Below, one piece after another: positions 44,996 through 53,810 of a stretch of 64,000 nucleotides of DNA. The notes under the pieces are model-generated. The model worked only from the letters and a program-made list of their open reading frames with translations. It did not search any database and was not told the DNA's origin. Each line of letters opens with the position of its first letter. The stretch's first letter is position 1. The position numbers and the translations under genes are program-made. Source of the DNA: Thermodesulfobacteriota bacterium (GTDB lineage Bacteria > Desulfobacterota_D > UBA1144 > Nemesobacterales > UBA2774); contig DAOKYU010000001.1 in NCBI GenBank assembly GCA_035325995.1, positions 186,001 through 250,000 on the forward strand. Direction: 5' to 3'.

Positions 44996-45322
44996 GAATG
45001 TCTGGTTATAAGCCACCGTGATTATAGTAGTAGATATCTTTTGAGAGGGCTGTAATGCCCACATATTAGGCATCGGAAAAATATTATAGGCATTTTTAGA
45101 AATGAGCCGGGGGTCGTTTCGAGGATTTATGAACAAAGTAATCGCACCTCGATGTGCGTGAACGGCACGGAAATTCCGCCTGCCTCTGGGGCTAATGCAA
45201 TGAACCACGATTAAAAACAGTTTCTCCAGGATTATTACGTCCAGTTATCATTACTATCAATCAGGCATACTAAAACGGGAAATCCGGTCACGGCAGGTTG
45301 CATGACCGTTATGGAGGATCAT

Positions 45323-45802
45323 ATGTCGCAGGAAAAAAAGCCGGCCGCAATCGATGCGCACGATGCGCCGCTCCGTATAAAGCCGACCAACTATCCCGAG
45401 CCGTTCGCTTCGCGTATGGCGGGCAGGGAGAAGCGCCCGCTGGGCGATCTCTTCGGGATTACCAATTTCGGCGTCAACCTGACGCGGCTGAAGCCGGGGG
45501 CGATGTCGTCGATACGGCACTGCCATTCGAAGCAGGACGAGTTTATATACGTGCTGGGCGGAGCTCCGACGCTGCACACCGACGAAGGCCGCACCGTTCT
45601 CTCCCCGGGAATGTGCGCCGGATTCGAGGCAGGCGACGGTAACGGCCATCACCTCGTCAACGAAACCGGCGAGGATGTGTTCTACCTCGAAATCGGCGAC
45701 AGAGCCCCCGGGGATGAGGTGCGCTACCCGGACGACGATCTCCAGGCGCTGCTCGTGGAGGGCAAATGGAAATTCGTTCATAAAGACGGAACGGCTTACT
45801 GA
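45323..45802 (+). CDS. Single-domain cupin protein
   Basis: 159 residues. The cupin metal motif is visible as HCHSKQDEFIYVLGG (His, His, Glu) followed by the second-motif His in NGHHLVNETGEDVFYLEIG. Proteins of this form often bind a metal and small organic substrates; function here is unknown. ATG at 45323 has GGAGG 5 bases ahead and is preferred to the ATG at 45302. It stands alone between the regulator promoter and a convergent decarboxylase gene. Confidence 0.8.
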   Translation: MSQEKKPAAIDAHDAPLRIKPTNYPEPFASRMAGREKRPLGDLFGITNFGVNLTRLKPGAMSSIRHCHSKQDEFIYVLGGAPTLHTDEGRTVLSPGMCAGFEAGDGNGHHLVNETGEDVFYLEIGDRAPGDEVRYPDDDLQALLVEGKWKFVHKDGTAY

Positions 45803-45905
45803 TATATAACAGCGTCGAGGTGACTAAACCCGGGTAAAAACTGATGCCGTACCTTTCTGTCGGGTAGGGTGGAAGGATTATCCCGATATCCGCGTCGCCG
45901 TCCGG

Positions 45906-47543
45906 TTACCTCACCCTCTCGGAAAGCGCGGTAGTAAGCCGCTTGTGGGCCTCGGACCTGTCCGCTTTATCCAAATGAACGTCGAGTATGTAGAAATTTT
46001 TAGTGTCCTTAATGGCCGTGGCGAGCGCTTCCTGAAGCTCGTCCTCGGTGTGTACGTCGAAGCCGACGCCCTTATTCAGAACGCCGGGTATACGGCTGTG
46101 TCTCCAGGGGTGTATGTCGTTGAATGTACCGTCCAGCATGGGCCGCTCGGTGCCGTAGCCTTCATTGTTGAACACGACGACAATCGGGTTCTGGCCGAAC
46201 CTGGCTATTGTCGAAAGCTCCATGCCGGTCATCTGAAAGGCGCCGTCGCCGACGAGAACGAGCGGCCGGAGGTCGGGCCTCGCCATCTGCACTCCGAGGC
46301 TCGCCGGCACGGCGAAACCGAGCGAGCAGTAATAAGCGGGGCACAAAAATTCCGTCTCCATCTGGATGACCATGTCCAGGGCCCCGAGCATGGCGTCGCC
46401 CGGGTCGGCTATTACGACCGTCTTTTCGCCGAGACAGGAATTGAGTGTTTTGAACAGGTAGCTCACGCTTATTTTCTTTCCCTTCACCGGCTTCGGGCGT
46501 TTCGGCAAGGGAGGATTCGGTATCCTCGCATTTTTCCTCCGCTTTATGCCTCCCTTTAAAAGGCCGTCCATGAAGTCGTGAATGCTTACTTCTTCATATG
46601 CGTGATGTCTGATCGCTATCCCCTCGCTCGTGGCGCAGATCGAGTGGGCTCTGTCGATGTTCGCCGTATAAATCCCGAGGTTGACGTCGGTCATAAATGT
46701 GCCGAGGAGGATCATGCAGTCGCTCGACTCCACGTATTGACGGACGGCCTCCCTCCCCATCGCCCCTTCGTAGACGCCCATGCAAAGCGGGTGGGTCTCG
46801 CTTATAACCGACTTGCCCAGTATCGTCGTCGCGAGAGGGATGTTCGTTTTGCCGAGGAGCTCGAGAAGCCTGTCCTGAAGGCCGAACCTGTGTATTTCGA
46901 CGCCTGCGATTATTACCGGTTTCCTCGATTTGTTTATGATCGCGACCACTTCCCCTATGGCCTCTTCCAGGGTTTCGGTCTCGCTGCCGGCGGCCTCGGG
47001 CCGCCTGGCCTTATAGGGCTTTACCGGAAGTGATACCATGTCGCGCGGGATCTCTATGTACACGGGTCTCTTGTACTTTACAGCGGAGTCGAGGACCCTG
47101 TCGATTTCGGGGGCGGCGGTTTCGGGGTCGTCGATGAGTGCGGAATCCATGGTCAGCTCCCGGAAAACCTTGTATTGTGTGTCGAACTCCCTGACTTTAT
47201 GATGAAGGAGGGGGTTTTTTGTACGCTCCTTAAGGCCCGGTGCCCCGCTTATGACGACCACGGGGGATTTCTCCGCGAATGCCTGTGCCGTCGTATTCGC
47301 CACCTTGAGTCCGCCGACGCCGTACGTTATACAGACAACGCCGAGTCCTTTTACTCTCGCGTAGGCATCGGCCGCAAACCCGGCGCCCTGTTCGTCGCTG
47401 GTGTTAATCAGCTCCAGCCTGCTTTTCTCGAGCTCCTTGAAGAAGCCGAGGGCGTAGTCGCCCGGGACACCGAATACGTGACGGACGCCGCGCTCGTAGA
47501 GTTTATTTATGAGATATTCGCCGACTTTTACCTGCTTTGACAC
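45906..47543 (-). CDS. Thiamine-pyrophosphate-dependent 2-oxoacid decarboxylase
   Basis: 545 residues of the pyruvate/indolepyruvate/phenylpyruvate decarboxylase family. It has FGVPGDYALGFF, the catalytic Glu in TSDEQGAGFAADAYAR, a central domain, and the TPP/Mg motif GDGAFQMTGMELSTIARFG...NNEGYGTE. It converts a 2-oxoacid to an aldehyde and CO2; the substrate cannot be fixed from sequence. GTG at 47543 is preferred because GGGAG lies just ahead and the 37 codons further upstream lack family similarity. Confidence 0.87.
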   Translation of the reverse strand: MSKQVKVGEYLINKLYERGVRHVFGVPGDYALGFFKELEKSRLELINTSDEQGAGFAADAYARVKGLGVVCITYGVGGLKVANTTAQAFAEKSPVVVISGAPGLKERTKNPLLHHKVREFDTQYKVFRELTMDSALIDDPETAAPEIDRVLDSAVKYKRPVYIEIPRDMVSLPVKPYKARRPEAAGSETETLEEAIGEVVAIINKSRKPVIIAGVEIHRFGLQDRLLELLGKTNIPLATTILGKSVISETHPLCMGVYEGAMGREAVRQYVESSDCMILLGTFMTDVNLGIYTANIDRAHSICATSEGIAIRHHAYEEVSIHDFMDGLLKGGIKRRKNARIPNPPLPKRPKPVKGKKISVSYLFKTLNSCLGEKTVVIADPGDAMLGALDMVIQMETEFLCPAYYCSLGFAVPASLGVQMARPDLRPLVLVGDGAFQMTGMELSTIARFGQNPIVVVFNNEGYGTERPMLDGTFNDIHPWRHSRIPGVLNKGVGFDVHTEDELQEALATAIKDTKNFYILDVHLDKADRSEAHKRLTTALSERVR

Positions 47544-47720
47544 CTGAGCTCCCGTTATCGAATTTACATCCGCTAAATTTAATGCCACATCGATCCAAAT
47601 CAAAATATTTTTTGCCGATCCGCCGCCGCGCCGCGAACGTGAAATTAAAAGCACATAATTCCTGGAAAAGACATATATTTACGGACAAATGAATTTTTTA
47701 ACGGTTTCGGAGAACATCTG

Positions 47721-48608
47721 TTGAGGAGCGTGTCGAGTGATGAGCGTAAAGAAATTTTCTTTATTTTTGCGAGCTTGCTAATTACTGCTCTCGCTAGCGG
47801 GGCGGCGTTGGCGGCAAATCCGGATAAGTGCGAGCCGGCGGAGGAATTTCTGATTCTGAAAAATCAGCAATACGCGCTCTGCGCAAATGCCACTTGTATC
47901 ACCTTTAACCAGGTTGCCTACTGTGGATGCGATCTCTTGAAAGGAGACAGCATTAGCCTTCCTTTCGACTTCGGCGACGGGGAGAACGTATGCACGGTAA
48001 ACCAGGACGGCAGGGGGAACGGCTACAGGGTCAGCACATACAGCGTTCCGAAGAGAAGCGTGTTTCCTGAAGGCGACTACGCCCTGTATACATGCCCGGG
48101 AGAGCTCAACAAGGGTAAATACGGCGGCGTTGCGGCCGCGTCCGGTTCGTACGCGCAGTGCGACGGCGGGCTCTGCTTCGTGAGCACCAAGGGCAGGAAT
48201 TTCCCCGGTCTCGATAAGCTCGGCAAGAAAGAGCTTGTATGCTCGTGCCCGATAACCACGAGCTGCGAGGGGTCGGACGCCAGCCCGGAAGGCCACCAGA
48301 TGGGCGGCCCGTACGACAGCGCCGCCGGCGGTTGCGATCCGAACGCGTGCCTCAAGTGCGATGCGGCCCGATTGACGAATGCACAGTGCGAAACGTCGAA
48401 TCCCGCAGGCTTTATAGGGATTCAGGAAAATGTTCCGGTCGGATCGGCTGCAGGGACCCCGGCCATCTTATCCTGTCTTCTATTGGACGGCGACGTGCCG
48501 AGGCTCAACAGCTGCTTCTGTTCCTGTGACGAGGTTAACGAGGACGGTAGCTGCGCCGAGTGGAGCGTACACGACGAGTCGCCCCTGGATGTCCGCTGCG
48601 ATTTGTGA
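47721..48608 (+). CDS. Secreted cysteine-rich protein of unknown function
   Basis: 295 residues: signal peptide (to about ALAAN), then about 22 cysteines in a mature chain of ~265, often in short CXC or CX2C patterns (YCGC, VCSCP, CLKC, SCFCSC). No CXXCH haem motif, so disulfides or metal binding are likelier. I do not recognise a family. TTG at 47721 has GGAG 8 bases ahead. Confidence 0.65.
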   Translation: MRSVSSDERKEIFFIFASLLITALASGAALAANPDKCEPAEEFLILKNQQYALCANATCITFNQVAYCGCDLLKGDSISLPFDFGDGENVCTVNQDGRGNGYRVSTYSVPKRSVFPEGDYALYTCPGELNKGKYGGVAAASGSYAQCDGGLCFVSTKGRNFPGLDKLGKKELVCSCPITTSCEGSDASPEGHQMGGPYDSAAGGCDPNACLKCDAARLTNAQCETSNPAGFIGIQENVPVGSAAGTPAILSCLLLDGDVPRLNSCFCSCDEVNEDGSCAEWSVHDESPLDVRCDL

Positions 48609-48627
48609 AGAGAGCGGATTTTCGGCT

Positions 48628-48652
48628 GAATATAATATGATGAATATAATAT
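48628..48652 (+). repeat. Tandem GAATATAATAT direct repeat (possible duplicated -10 element)
   Basis: GAATATAATAT occurs at 48628-48638 and again at 48642-48652. Each copy holds a TATAAT. It lies 24 bp before the DUF2147-like gene and may be its promoter region. Confidence 0.35.
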
Positions 48653-48675
48653 TCGGAGCGTAGAGAGGAAGTAAC

Positions 48676-49086
48676 ATGGAGATGACTATGAAAATACTAT
48701 TCGGTTTTTCGGCGGCGGCATTGATCCTGGCGTTCGTATTGATCGGAGGGCCGGCAACGGCATCGGCACAGGACATAACTTCGGACAGTTTAGTCGGGAA
48801 ATGGAAGGACCCGGACGAGGGCGCGGTAGTGCAGATAGAGAATAAAGGCGGCTATTACGAAGGCGCTATTGTCGAAGATGCGCAGCATCCTGACGGAGTA
48901 TCCACGAAAATTTTCAAAGACCTCGTGTATGACAGCGAGAAAGGAATTTGGAAAGGCCAGGTGTACTCGGTCAAAAAGAAAAAAGATTACGATGTCGAAA
49001 TCAAGATGACCGACAACGCCTCGTTCACGATGAAGGTAAAAGCGGGGATCGTCTCCAAGACCATCGTCTGGAGCAGGGTTCAGTAA
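48676..49086 (+). CDS. Exported DUF2147-like protein
   Basis: 136 residues: signal peptide (to about ASAQD), then SDSLVGKWKDPDEGAVVQI at the mature N-terminus and a periodic beta pattern, as in DUF2147 proteins (lipocalin-like fold). Function unknown. RBS AGAGGAAG precedes the ATG. Confidence 0.7.
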   Translation: MEMTMKILFGFSAAALILAFVLIGGPATASAQDITSDSLVGKWKDPDEGAVVQIENKGGYYEGAIVEDAQHPDGVSTKIFKDLVYDSEKGIWKGQVYSVKKKKDYDVEIKMTDNASFTMKVKAGIVSKTIVWSRVQ

Positions 49087-49295
49087 TACCGATTCGGCGT
49101 TCCGTATTTATACTCGGCGTCCCGTATTGGTCTTCCGCCCTATGCGACACCCGCGGGCAGTGACCGCGTTCGCCTTGCCGGAATTTTGGCCCACACTTGC
49201 AGGGATCGGGTAGATATTATTTCTCTCCGGATTAATGTAATATTTTTCGGGGAGGTAATCCGGGGCAGATTAAATATATGCGAAGGAGAGGCGAA

Positions 49296-49754
49296 ATGAA
49301 AATTTCGAAGGCTTTGATTTTAGCGGTAGTTGTTTGTCTCGCTTATGCAGGTTCGGCCCTTGCGGATAACGTTCCCTCGGGGACGATATCGATAGACGAG
49401 ACGCAGTTCGGGCTGATTATAGGCGGCAGCGAGGGAAGCGGTATCCTTAACTACCAGGGCTCGGAGTACATCTTCAAGACGAGCGGGATAAAGGTTGGGG
49501 GAGTCGGCGTTGCAAAAATATCGGCCGCCGGAGAGGTTTATAATCTCTCCAACCTCGGCCAGTTTCCCGGTACGTACGTCGCGGGAGATTACGGCATCGC
49601 GCTCGGCGGCGGAGCCGGCGGAGTCGTATTGAAAAACGAAAACGGCGTTCTCCTGAAGCTCCATTCCACGATGGAAGGGGTCGATCTTAGCGCCGGCGTA
49701 TCGGGCGTAACCATTAAGCTCGAAGCCGCCGTGCCTCCAGCCGACGAGGATTAG
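49296..49754 (+). CDS. Exported glycine-rich protein of unknown function
   Basis: 152 residues: signal peptide (to ALADN), then short beta repeats rich in Gly (GGSEGSGILNYQGSEYIF, GIKVGGVGVAKISAAGEVYNL). Its form recalls a group of uncharacterised exported proteins with a GxLxYxGxxYxF pattern (DUF1134-like, unconfirmed). ATG at 49296 follows AAGGAG by 7 bases. Confidence 0.6.
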   Translation: MKISKALILAVVVCLAYAGSALADNVPSGTISIDETQFGLIIGGSEGSGILNYQGSEYIFKTSGIKVGGVGVAKISAAGEVYNLSNLGQFPGTYVAGDYGIALGGGAGGVVLKNENGVLLKLHSTMEGVDLSAGVSGVTIKLEAAVPPADED

Positions 49755-49823
49755 GAAAAAGGTTCGTGCATAAAGCCATATCTGGCTGATTATAGCTGAT
49801 ATCCAGATGGATGAGCCGGTTCT

Positions 49824-50798
49824 TCATCGGGGACCGGCTTTGCTCAGGGTTGCGGAAGGTGACTCGTCGTAAAGGCTCTTGTATTCCACCGAGAATCTGC
49901 CGAAGTGCCAGAAATGCCATCTTACGGCTATTTCGGTCACGGTAGTTCTTTTAGGGTCCGCATTTATCAGATCTCTCCGGACCCCCGCATATCTCACCAG
50001 GCGAAGATATTTGATCGGGCTTATGCCGTAGAATTCCTGAAAGGCGTAGTATAGTGTCCGCATTTTTACGCCGAGCGCGGAGCAGAGATCGAGCAGGTGC
50101 AGAGGCTCATAGGAATTGGCTTTAAGGAAATCGATAGAGCGCTTGATAATAAACTCGTGAGATATTGAGCCTCTTTTGTTACGGGCAGCGGGCGCGTCGA
50201 GCGTTCGACTGAGAACGGCAAGCTGGATTTCCAGCACCGAGTGCTCGATACCTTTTCTAATGTCGCGGTTCTCGAATAATGGGGCATTTCCTTCCGCGAG
50301 CCTCGCAATCTCCCTGACCGTGGCGCGAAAACTATCGATCGATAGCAGGTTCCCGCAGGTAAGGCATGACGCTGCGCCGGTACTCGTTTTCAGCTTTCCT
50401 TTGATAGGGTCGAGGATGCATTCTTCAAAGTAAGAAGGGCTTATCGTTATATAAGACCACGTGCAGGGCCCTTCGTTAAATGCGAAGTGCTCCGTATTGT
50501 TCCCGTATACGAGGAATTTCCTGTTATCCAGCTGGTGTCCGTTACATTTTGTCGGAGTTTCCCTGTCGATCTTGTAGAGCAGTCCGTATCTTTCCCTGTC
50601 GCTGGTGGCGTTTGATATACAACCCGATCCGTAGCTCCCGATCTGGAGGTTGATGTTGTCGAGGGAAAGTCTTATCAGACTCGACGATGATTGTGTAGGA
50701 CGGATCTGAATAAGCTCGATGTCGGCATGTTTTATATGCAGAGCCAATTCTTCGAGCTCAGCGGTTTCGATTCTGTTCAGACAACCTGCATCAGGCAC
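49824..50798 (-). CDS. AraC-family transcription regulator
   Basis: 324 residues: an N-terminal sensor part with several cysteines (GAASCLTCGNLL), and a C-terminal double helix-turn-helix (about residues 220-315: FLKANSYEPLHLLDLCSALGVKMRTLYYAFQEF, then RTTVTEIAVRWHFWHFGRFSVEYKSLYDESPS). The RTLYYAFQ and FGRFSVEYK phrases are characteristic. It is divergent from the DUF2092 gene 225 bp away and could regulate the following gene series. Confidence 0.88.
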   Translation of the reverse strand: MPDAGCLNRIETAELEELALHIKHADIELIQIRPTQSSSSLIRLSLDNINLQIGSYGSGCISNATSDRERYGLLYKIDRETPTKCNGHQLDNRKFLVYGNNTEHFAFNEGPCTWSYITISPSYFEECILDPIKGKLKTSTGAASCLTCGNLLSIDSFRATVREIARLAEGNAPLFENRDIRKGIEHSVLEIQLAVLSRTLDAPAARNKRGSISHEFIIKRSIDFLKANSYEPLHLLDLCSALGVKMRTLYYAFQEFYGISPIKYLRLVRYAGVRRDLINADPKRTTVTEIAVRWHFWHFGRFSVEYKSLYDESPSATLSKAGPR

Positions 50799-51023
50799 CG
50801 GCGCATCCCCATTGTTTGCATTTTGTTAATTGCAATATTCGGATAGACGGTAAGTTATCACGAAAGTATAATCGAATTCACAGGTGTCCGGCAATAAGGA
50901 GAAATATATATCTTTCTGTGGGTATTACCGATGTTTGAAGACCGCGATACCTGATCCTGATTGGAATAACATTAAGAGATATTGTAGTGCAATTTCGACA
51001 TTAAGACAGTATGGGGGGCTATC

Positions 51024-51821
51024 TTGAATCTTAAAAAAGCAGCAGTTTTCTATTTTGTCCTGGCATTTCTTCTAACTGCGCCGACGGCCTTTTCGCAGGA
51101 TTCTCCAGGGGCCCCGGGCTCGCCTTCTTCTCCTGTAATCGATCCCAAGGTCAGGGAGCTCCTTCAAAAAATGGGTGACGTGATCAAGAACTCGAAGCAA
51201 TTCAGCTTCCATGCCGAGATTTTATACGACGATATTCTTCCATCCGGGCAAAAGATACAATTTGCGGCCGCTCAGGATATGGATGTAAAAAGACCGGACA
51301 AGGTGTTTACCAAATACCAGAGCGACGTCGAATCCAGGGAGTTCTGGTACGACGGGAAGAGCTTTACCTTATTGGACCTGACCAAAAATTTATACTCGAC
51401 CGTGAAGGCCGAGCCGACTATAGACGGCACGCTTCAGGAAATCATCAACAAGTACGGCTATACCCCGGCTCTCAGCGATTTCCTCTACAGCGATCCATAC
51501 AAAACGCTCATGGAAAACGTGCTATCCGGTTTTTATGTCGGCCCGGGGGACGTAAATGGAACGGAATGCTACCATCTGGCTTTCGTCGAGAAGTATATAG
51601 ACTGGCAGATATGGATAGAGGCGGGGGATAAGCCGCTGGTCAGAAAGGTTGTAATTACTTATAAAACGGTCCCCGAGTCTCCGCAGTATACGGCGGTATT
51701 TTCGGATTGGAAATTTAATAAATCGTTAGCCGATTCGTTTTTCGAGCCCAAAATTCCCGAGGGCGCCAAAGAGATAGATATGGTGATTTTGAAAAACGTC
51801 AGTATAAAAGGAGGACGCTGA
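51024..51821 (+). CDS. Exported DUF2092-like protein
   Basis: 265 residues: signal peptide (to AFSQ), then beta-rich sequence with DUF2092-like phrases (FWYDGKSFTLLDLTKNLYSTVKA, YGYTPALSDFLY, GTECYHLAF). The fold is probably LolA/LolB-like, suggesting a lipid or lipoprotein binding role, but this is inference. TTG at 51024 is preceded by a GGGGGG run. It is coupled to the next gene (TGATG). Confidence 0.75.
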   Translation: MNLKKAAVFYFVLAFLLTAPTAFSQDSPGAPGSPSSPVIDPKVRELLQKMGDVIKNSKQFSFHAEILYDDILPSGQKIQFAAAQDMDVKRPDKVFTKYQSDVESREFWYDGKSFTLLDLTKNLYSTVKAEPTIDGTLQEIINKYGYTPALSDFLYSDPYKTLMENVLSGFYVGPGDVNGTECYHLAFVEKYIDWQIWIEAGDKPLVRKVVITYKTVPESPQYTAVFSDWKFNKSLADSFFEPKIPEGAKEIDMVILKNVSIKGGR

Positions 51822-52858
51822 TGTTGGAACGCTCTTCGTACAGGAATCATCTTAAAACAGCCGTTACTTTTTTGATCGTTCTGCTGTTGGCATGTACCTC
51901 GTCGGTGCTGTTTGCGGACCCTGCGCTAGCGAGGTTCGGCGGCGGAGGTTTTCGAGGGGGCGGGGGGGGAGGATTCAGCGGCGGGGGGTTCGGGGGCGGG
52001 GGCTACTCGGGACCGCGCTTCCGCGAGGGCTTCTTCCGCAGCAGGGGGTTCGGGAGTATAAACGCATCCGACCACAGCTTCGGCGGCGCGGGCAACTGGA
52101 ACGGGAGCATGGAAAATGCCGACAGGTCCGGGAATTTCTCGGCCAACAGGCAGAGCTTTCAGTCGGGCGATGGCTCGATGAGCCAGCGTCAGCAGCAGAG
52201 ACAGAGCAGCATACAGAGCACGACGGGTGAGAACCAGCAGCAGAGGCAGGATTGGAGCAGTCAAAACCAGCAGAGCAGGCAGGACTGGAGCGGACAAAAC
52301 CAGCAGGACAGGCAGAATACCTGGAACAACACCTACAATCATAACTATTATAACGACCACTGGAACAATTACTGGTACGGCGGTGATTATTACCACGGAT
52401 GGTCGGGATATTATTCGGGTCTTGCTCTCGGGGCCGCGGCGGGCGTAGCCGTCGGGGCGGCGATTGCAAGCGTGCCCCCGAGCTCGACTACCGTTTACGT
52501 ACAGGGGAATCCCTTTTATTATTCGGGCGGCGTGTATTACATGCCCCAGGGCTCGCAATACGTAGTCGTCCCTCCGCCTATGGGTGCCGTTATAACTACA
52601 CTCCCATCGAGCTGCACTGCTATATATTCCGGCGAAACGGCTTATTACAACTGCGGTGGCGCTTATTACTCGCAGGTAAGTCAAGGCTACCAGGTCATTT
52701 CACCACCCATAGGTGCGACTGTCAACACGCTTCCGAACGGCGCCGTCTCGGAAACGGTGAACGGCGTCACCTATTATTCCTTTGGCGGGGCGTATTATCA
52801 GCCCTACTACAGCGGCGGGAGCGTTATATACAGGATTGTCCCTAACCCGAAACAGTGA
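51821..52858 (+). CDS. Exported Gly- and Gln/Asn-rich protein with repeated barrel-like C-terminus (DUF6515-like)
   Basis: 345 residues: signal peptide, then a Gly-rich segment (RFGGGGFRGGGGGGFSGGG), a Gln/Arg/Asn-rich segment with near-repeats (QDWSSQNQQSRQDWSGQNQQ), a hydrophobic helix (LALGAAAGVAVGAAIASV) and a C-terminal region with three related units (YYSGGVYYM..., YYNCGGAYYS..., YYSFGGAYYQ...). This resembles DUF6515-type proteins; no function is known. ATG shares its A with the upstream stop. Confidence 0.75.
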   Translation: MLERSSYRNHLKTAVTFLIVLLLACTSSVLFADPALARFGGGGFRGGGGGGFSGGGFGGGGYSGPRFREGFFRSRGFGSINASDHSFGGAGNWNGSMENADRSGNFSANRQSFQSGDGSMSQRQQQRQSSIQSTTGENQQQRQDWSSQNQQSRQDWSGQNQQDRQNTWNNTYNHNYYNDHWNNYWYGGDYYHGWSGYYSGLALGAAAGVAVGAAIASVPPSSTTVYVQGNPFYYSGGVYYMPQGSQYVVVPPPMGAVITTLPSSCTAIYSGETAYYNCGGAYYSQVSQGYQVISPPIGATVNTLPNGAVSETVNGVTYYSFGGAYYQPYYSGGSVIYRIVPNPKQ

Positions 52859-52874
52859 TAAAAACGGAGGCTTT

Positions 52875-53450
52875 ATGAATAGCAGATCAGTATTTCTCGT
52901 ATTACTTTCATGTTTATTTTTGCTTGCGGGATGCGCCCGGCCACAGGGAGATACACCGGAGCAAAAGAGGGAATATGTCCTCAACATGGCGAATGAAACA
53001 CTGGAGGAGCTTTACGCGAATAATCCCGAGGCCGGGCAGTTGGTCGAAAGGGCGGTAGGCTACGCGGTATTCAGCGATATAAACACACAGCTCCTGTATT
53101 TCGGCACGGGAAACGGGTATGGAGTGGTCACCGACAACTCGGACGGATTCAAAACGTACATGAGAATGGGCGAGGCGAGCGCAGGGCTCGGCGTCGCGCT
53201 CACCGACTTCCGCGAGGTAATAATCTTCAACGATGAAGGCGTTTACAGCAATTTCGTAACCGAAGGCTGGAATTTCGGAGCGCAGGGACAGGCAGCGGCA
53301 AAGTACCAGGGCAGCGGCGCGGCGGCATCGGGAGAAGTTCCCCTGGATTCGGCTGTCCTGGTTTATCAGATCACGGAATCCGGGATCGCGCTCCGGGCGA
53401 ATTTCAGCGCGTCGAAGTACTGGCTCGACAGCGATTTGAATACATATTGA
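52875..53450 (+). CDS. SYLF (YSC84)-domain lipoprotein
   Basis: 191 residues: lipobox LLAGC, then the SYLF pattern AVGYAVFSDINT, GNGYGVVTDNSDGFKTYM, GLGVALTDFREVIIFN and GWNFGAQGQAAAKYQ. The family binds lipids. ATG at 52875 follows ACGGAGG. Third gene of the trio with the DUF2092 and DUF6515-like genes. Confidence 0.82.
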   Translation: MNSRSVFLVLLSCLFLLAGCARPQGDTPEQKREYVLNMANETLEELYANNPEAGQLVERAVGYAVFSDINTQLLYFGTGNGYGVVTDNSDGFKTYMRMGEASAGLGVALTDFREVIIFNDEGVYSNFVTEGWNFGAQGQAAAKYQGSGAAASGEVPLDSAVLVYQITESGIALRANFSASKYWLDSDLNTY

Positions 53451-53521
53451 AGAATGCAAAAATCCTGGTCGAAGAGTTGTGCGTAATCGTATTTCGGAAA
53501 AACGGAATGGAGGTATGACGT

Positions 53522-53698
53522 GAAAAAATCAGTCTGTATCTCCAGAAGGATAACCCCGGCCCCAACAAGGAATCGAACTGGCTGCCAGCTCCGGATGGGC
53601 CATTCATTCCCATGTTCCGTTTATACTGGCCGAAGGAGAATCCGCCTTCCGTTCTGGATGGCACCTGGTGGCCGCCGGTTATTAGTCGTGCGCAATAG
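53522..53698 (+). pseudogene. Detached DUF1214 C-terminal fragment, no proper start
   Basis: In the frame of 53534-53698 the translation contains ESNWLPAPDGPFIPMFRLYW and DGTWWPPV, unmistakably the C-terminal end of a DUF1214 protein, but TGA at 53516-53518 closes it upstream and no start with a ribosome site is in frame. The GTG nearby (53520) is in another frame. Its sequence is close to the complete small gene at 55441-55662, so it looks like a broken paralogue of that gene. Confidence 0.7.
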
Positions 53699-53810
53699 TT
53701 GTTTGATAAGGTTGGTTTAGTTATTAAAACCGAAATGGAATGAAAAATAGCAGGAAAGAAATGGAAATGATTAGAGTGTATCGAATATAATAAACGAGGA
53801 GGAAGAGACA

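Noticed and set aside
45160..45185. GGCACGGAAATTCC near the cupin gene as a further sigma-54 promoter
   Set aside because: The -12 element is TTCC instead of TTGC and the site is 140 bp from the gene.
49814..49839. Hairpin AGCCGGT...ACCGGCT at the end of the AraC gene as a terminator
   Set aside because: Lies partly within the coding end and is followed by only three T on the plus strand and none on the minus strand.
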